50,075 nucleotides of DNA from Bacillus timonensis (GTDB lineage: Bacteria > Bacillota > Bacilli > Bacillales > Bacillaceae_L). The notes under the pieces are model-generated. The model worked only from the letters and a program-made list of their open reading frames with translations. It did not search any database and was not told the origin of the DNA. The translations under genes and the position numbers were made by a program. Shown one piece after another: positions 46,949 through 50,075 of this stretch; within the stretch, counting starts at the first letter, position 1; the number at the start of each line of letters is the position of its first letter. The DNA lies in assembly GCF_004799755.1 (NCBI RefSeq), contig NZ_SLUB01000031.1, positions 1 to 50,075 of the forward strand, read 5' to 3'.

Positions 46949-47782
46949 TCGTTTAAAATTCCATTCATCTGTTTTGTATCGTCTTTCCGCAATTTCATTT
47001 ACGTAGTTCAATTCTTCATTTGTCAATTGATATGGCTCAAGCACTACATTCAGGCCTTCCTCAAACCCTTCCTTAAAAGCTTTCTTTGCCTCTTCAATCG
47101 TAACTGGAATCTCCCTTAATGCATTTATAGCAACTGCTTTATTTTTAAAATTGCGCTGCATCCTTTCTTTGACACGCTCACTTGGATATTTAAATAGATC
47201 GAATAATTTATCCTCATCTATATCTAGTAGGATCGATCCATGTTGAAGAATAACACCCTTTTGTCTTGTTTGTGAACTACCGGCAACTTTCCTTCCTTCA
47301 ACAACAAGCTCGTACCAAGAAGGTGCATCAAAGCACACTGCAGAACGTGGGTTTTTTAATCCTTCACGCTCTTCAGCCGTCTTTGGAACAGCAAAATATG
47401 CATCAAGGCCTAATTTGCGAAAGCCTTGCAAAACGCCTTCAGATATAACGCGGTACGCTTCTGTTACCGTTTTAGGCATTTCAGGATGTTCCTCTGACAC
47501 AATCACACTATAAGTAAGCTCCTGATCGTGTAAAACTCCTCTTCCGCCTGTCGGACGACGAACAAAGCCTAAACCATATTTTTTCACAGCATCTAAATCA
47601 ATTTCTCTTTCTACTTTTTGAAAATAGCCAATTGAAAGTGTCGCTGGATTCCAACCATAAAAACGAATTGTCGGTGGAATCTTTCCTTCACTGTTCCAAT
47701 CAAGTAATGCTTCATCTAAAGCCATATTAAACTCTGGCGAACAGTTGCCAGAATCAATAAATCTCCATACCTCTTTTTCCAT
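46946..47782 (-). CDS. lipM: Octanoyl-[GcvH]:protein N-octanoyltransferase LipM
   Basis: Transfers octanoyl from acyl carrier protein to GcvH, the first step of lipoic acid synthesis in bacilli, 278 residues. The BPL/LplA fold shows [34 protein letters not shown] and [11 protein letters not shown]. The acyl-thioester cysteine is C150 in [12 protein letters not shown], the same number as in the B. subtilis enzyme. ATG 47782 has AGAGGG 6 nt upstream; 11 more codons lie upstream without support. Lipoate made this way is the cofactor of BkdB. Confidence 0.93.
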   Translation of the reverse strand: MEKEVWRFIDSGNCSPEFNMALDEALLDWNSEGKIPPTIRFYGWNPATLSIGYFQKVEREIDLDAVKKYGLGFVRRPTGGRGVLHDQELTYSVIVSEEHPEMPKTVTEAYRVISEGVLQGFRKLGLDAYFAVPKTAEEREGLKNPRSAVCFDAPSWYELVVEGRKVAGSSQTRQKGVILQHGSILLDIDEDKLFDLFKYPSERVKERMQRNFKNKAVAINALREIPVTIEEAKKAFKEGFEEGLNVVLEPYQLTNEELNYVNEIAERRYKTDEWNFKR

Positions 47783-47936
47783 ACGAAACCCTCTTTGTTC
47801 AAAATTGTTTGCCATTCCTTAGTCTATCAGAACAAAAATTGTTTTTCAAAATCAAAACCTCCAGAGAATTCCTTTGATTCTTTTTAAACACACGAATATA
47901 ATAGAAAAGAGAGATAGAAAAAGGAGTAGATTGATT

Positions 47937-48308
47937 TTGGAAATACTTTTAATTGTTTTAGGTGCAATCATCGCATATGGGGTTATCACATTCTTCTACC
48001 AAAGAAAAATAGTTACTGTTTTAAATGAAGAAAAATTTCGTGAAGGATATCGTAAAGCACAACTAATCGATGTCCGTGAACCAAACGAATTTGACGGAGG
48101 TCATATTCTAGGTGCACGTAATATACCATTATCACAAATGAAAATGCGCTTAACTGAAATCAGACCTGATAAACCAGTCTACTTATACTGCCAAAACACT
48201 GTCCGTAGTGGCCGTGCAGCACAATTACTTCGTAGAAAAGGCTATAAAGAACTTTACCAGCTGCAAGGTGGTTTTAAAAAGTGGTCAGGTAAAATAAAGA
48301 AAAAGTAA
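47937..48308 (+). CDS. yqhL: Membrane-anchored rhodanese-like protein YqhL
   Basis: 123 residues: an N-terminal membrane helix (about 3-22) and a single rhodanese domain with LIDVREPNEFDGGHILGARNIPLS and active loop YCQNTVRSGRAA (C85). Probably handles sulfane sulfur or thiol groups at the membrane; the substrate is unknown. The likely start is TTG 47937 with AAGGAG about 10 nt upstream. The frame is open from 47874 but those codons precede the ribosome site. Confidence 0.88.
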   Translation: MEILLIVLGAIIAYGVITFFYQRKIVTVLNEEKFREGYRKAQLIDVREPNEFDGGHILGARNIPLSQMKMRLTEIRPDKPVYLYCQNTVRSGRAAQLLRRKGYKELYQLQGGFKKWSGKIKKK

Positions 48309-48337
48309 CCTATTCCATATTGGGAATAGGTTTTTTC
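48305..48337 (+). terminator. Terminator of yqhL
   Basis: cctattcc and ggaatagg form a perfect 8-bp stem with a 6-nt loop, followed by six T. Confidence 0.88.
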
Positions 48338-48385
48338 ATGTGTGGTTTATGATAAAATATAGCAAGAATAGACTGAGGTGATACT

Positions 48386-49216
48386 TTGAACATTTCAAAA
48401 GGACTTTACCATACCATCTACCATCCTAGACTAATCATCATTCCGCTTATCGTAAACGTATTTCTAACATTCATAGGAACAATAGCTTCATATGCTGGCT
48501 TCAGTATATTATATTTTAGCAATAGCTACGCAGCACCCTTTGGAATCCCCTTTTTAGATGATGTTATATTTCCTTTTCAAGGACTAATAGCAAATTGGTT
48601 GCTTACCAGCATAGCCATCATTGTCATTCTACTATTAAAAAGCTATGCGCTCAGCACCTACCTCGGCTCCATGAAATGCTTTTTAGTAGGACCTGATAAT
48701 ACATATTCCATCTTAAAAATAGCCCCTTATTATTTTGATAGAATGGTGAGGTTTTCGATAATTGAGTTCTGCATCAGCGGAATACTCTTAACTTTTTCAA
48801 CTGTTTTTTGGCCGTTAGCCCTTTTAGGAATTTTAATTGTATTATTTTACTCCCTAACCCCATACATCATTGTTCTAGAAGACACCACTGTAAGAAACGC
48901 AATTGCAAGGTCACCAAAACTATTTATAAAAAACTTCGGAACCTTATTTTTGATTGCGTTGGTTTCACTCATTTTTAGATTTTTAATTAAGGAGATTCCA
49001 TTTCCTGACACAAAAATGGAATACTATGTTGTTTCACTCCTATATAGTTTTATCGGGACCATACTGATTTTTGCAGTGATGAATTGTTTACATAAAAGCA
49101 TCTATACATTCATTCTTCCTTCAAAGAAAGTAATAAAATCAAGAAAGCTTTTCCTACCACTATGGATTGTAGCCCTTCTTTTACCATTACTTGGGGCTAT
49201 GCTAATTGTTGATTAA
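48386..49216 (+). CDS. Polytopic membrane protein of unknown function
   Basis: 276 residues with about six membrane helices (roughly 18-40, 66-88, 124-160 as two, 182-200, 215-237, 253-274) and few charged loops. The N-terminal SKGLYHTIYHPRLIIIPLIVN and the amphipathic VLEDTTVRNAIARSPKLFIKNFG recall bacterial inner-membrane families with internal duplication, but I do not recognise a named family. The start is TTG 48386 with GAGGTGA 5-6 nt upstream. B. subtilis has gcv genes near this point, so this gene marks a different neighbourhood. Confidence 0.75.
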   Translation: MNISKGLYHTIYHPRLIIIPLIVNVFLTFIGTIASYAGFSILYFSNSYAAPFGIPFLDDVIFPFQGLIANWLLTSIAIIVILLLKSYALSTYLGSMKCFLVGPDNTYSILKIAPYYFDRMVRFSIIEFCISGILLTFSTVFWPLALLGILIVLFYSLTPYIIVLEDTTVRNAIARSPKLFIKNFGTLFLIALVSLIFRFLIKEIPFPDTKMEYYVVSLLYSFIGTILIFAVMNCLHKSIYTFILPSKKVIKSRKLFLPLWIVALLLPLLGAMLIVD

Positions 49217-49931
49217 GGAAAGAAGCATTAAATGAATGGATAGATCCGGAAGAAATTTAGTTGGGGTAATCTATCAAATGGAGAGTTATTCTATTTATTG
49301 TTTTGAGTTCTAGTGATATACCGTTTACGCTGTTTGCGATATACCATTTATTGTTTTTCGATTGGATGATATACCGATGATAGGGTTTGTGGGTTTGGCA
49401 TTACCTAATTTTTTACAATTGTGAACCTCTTATGATCTTTGCTGTATCGGATTCCCCTAATTTTTTACAATTGCGAACCTCTTTATGGTGTTTGCTGGTT
49501 CAGCATTTCCTAATTTTTTACAAACACGAACCTCTTTATAGCGTTTGCTGGAACAGTGTTTCCTAATTTTTTACAAATTCTAACCTCTTAATGGCGTTTA
49601 CTGGAACAGCGCCTCCTAATTTTTTACAAACGCTAAACTCTTTATGGCGTTTGCTTAATCAGCGTTTCCTAATTTTTTACAAATGCTAACCTCTTATGGC
49701 GTTTGCTGAATCAGCGTTTCCTAATCTTTTATAATTTAGAGTCTCTTTAAGACGTTTGCTTGGTCATCATTACCTTATTTTTGCCGTTATTGAAAATGAC
49801 AATCTTAAAAAGCTTTTGTAATGTCTAGCGTTACCTTATATTTAAACTTAATCTCAAAACGGGAATGAATTCACACTTTACATTACATTCAGCAAGCTAC
49901 ACTCCCCTAACAATTCCATTCAAAAAACAAT
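49217..49931. other. Spacer between the membrane protein gene and the rRNA operon
   Basis: About 715 bp without a gene. It contains three gatatacc copies (49315, 49339, 49367), then repeat array 3, then an AT-rich segment. Nothing like a tRNA is seen. Confidence 0.8.
49395..49785. repeat. Tandem repeat array 3, eight units of 52-53 bp
   Basis: Unit starts (cctaa or cctta) are at 49404, 49456, 49509, 49562, 49615, 49668, 49720 and 49773. A unit is cctaattttttacaaat followed by gcgaacctctttatggcgtt and tgctgaatcagcgttt; the last copies diverge. GAACC pairs with GGTTC in the better copies. The layout (A/T half, then ACCTCTTT, then GTTTGC or GTTTAC) is that of array 2. Confidence 0.93.
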
Positions 49932-49932
49932 A

Positions 49933-49963
49933 GAAAAAAAGACCAACCATATTGGCTGATCTT
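49933..49963 (-). terminator. Terminator of the rRNA operon
   Basis: Minus strand AGATCAGCC pairs with GGTTGGTCT (G-U and one mismatch) around AATAT, followed by seven T. It lies 7 bp after the 5S 3' end. Confidence 0.88.
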
Positions 49964-49969
49964 TAGTGT

Positions 49970-50075
49970 GCCTAGCGACGTCCTACTCTCACAGGGACAA
50001 AGTCCCAACTACCATCGGCGCTGAAGAGCTTAACTTCCGTGTTCGGTATGGGAACGGGTGTGACCTCTTCGCTAT
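49970..50075 (-). rRNA. rrf: 5S ribosomal RNA, partial
   Basis: The minus strand reads the Bacillus 5S sequence from ATAGCGAAGAGGTCACACCC through CCGAACACGGAAGTTAAGC to GTAGGACGTCGCTAGGC. About the first ten bases are cut off by the contig end. The rest of the rRNA operon would lie to the right. Confidence 0.97.

Overview
The window looks like one whole assembly contig from a low-GC, endospore-forming Bacillaceae bacterium. The evidence is spo0A, spoIVB, the eight-gene spoIIIA operon, AhrC-type argR, strong AGGAGG ribosome binding sites, frequent GTG/TTG starts, and a gene order that follows the bkd-to-yqhL segment of the Bacillus subtilis chromosome. It is not the B. subtilis group itself. 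It carries methylmalonyl-CoA mutase genes and a B12-dependent class II ribonucleotide reductase, and it lacks yqhS, yqhQ, mntR and the gcv genes at the places where B. subtilis has them. The left end begins with an exact 19-bp Tn5 mosaic end (untrimmed library adapter). The right end runs into a 5S rRNA gene, a usual reason for an assembly to stop.

Layout, left to right, nearly all on the minus strand. 243-5440: mutA-mutB-meaB (methylmalonyl-CoA mutase and its GTPase chaperone). 5561-5898: a tandem repeat array. 5934-15905: branched-chain keto acid degradation (ptb-bcd-buk-lpdV-bkdAA-bkdAB-bkdB) behind a near-perfect sigma-54 promoter, with its enhancer-binding activator bkdR upstream. 16080-19605: yqzF, yqiK, spo0A (with a sigma-H promoter and 0A boxes) and spoIVB. 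19996-28944: recN-argR-tlyA-dxs-ispA-xseB-xseA-folD-nusB. 29271-31657: yqhY-accC-accB with a FapR-type operator and a cre-like site. 31902-37134: spoIIIAA-AH behind a sigma-E promoter. 37211-42247: yqhV, a 12-copy 53-bp repeat array, efp, papQ, yqhR, yqhP and the patatin-like yqhO. 42413-46604: nrdJ, split into three exons by two group I introns and preceded by two NrdR boxes. 46946-49216: lipM, yqhL and an unidentified membrane protein. 49395-49785: a third repeat array, then an rRNA terminator and the partial 5S gene.

How the parts work together. The bkd genes convert Leu/Ile/Val keto acids to branched acyl-CoAs, which feed branched-chain fatty acids or, through Ptb/Buk, yield ATP. Ile and Val carbon reaching propionyl-CoA could then pass through methylmalonyl-CoA mutase to succinyl-CoA. 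Both the mutase and NrdJ need adenosylcobalamin. AccBC supplies malonyl-CoA for the same fatty acids.

The most unusual content is: (1) nrdJ interrupted by two group I introns, each with an internal reading frame broken by a single in-frame TAA; (2) three intergenic tandem arrays sharing a period of about 53 bp; (3) spoIIIAD, which appears to start at ATT; (4) regulatory sites at accB and nrdJ that read unusually clearly from sequence alone. I did not find a wholly new multi-gene system.
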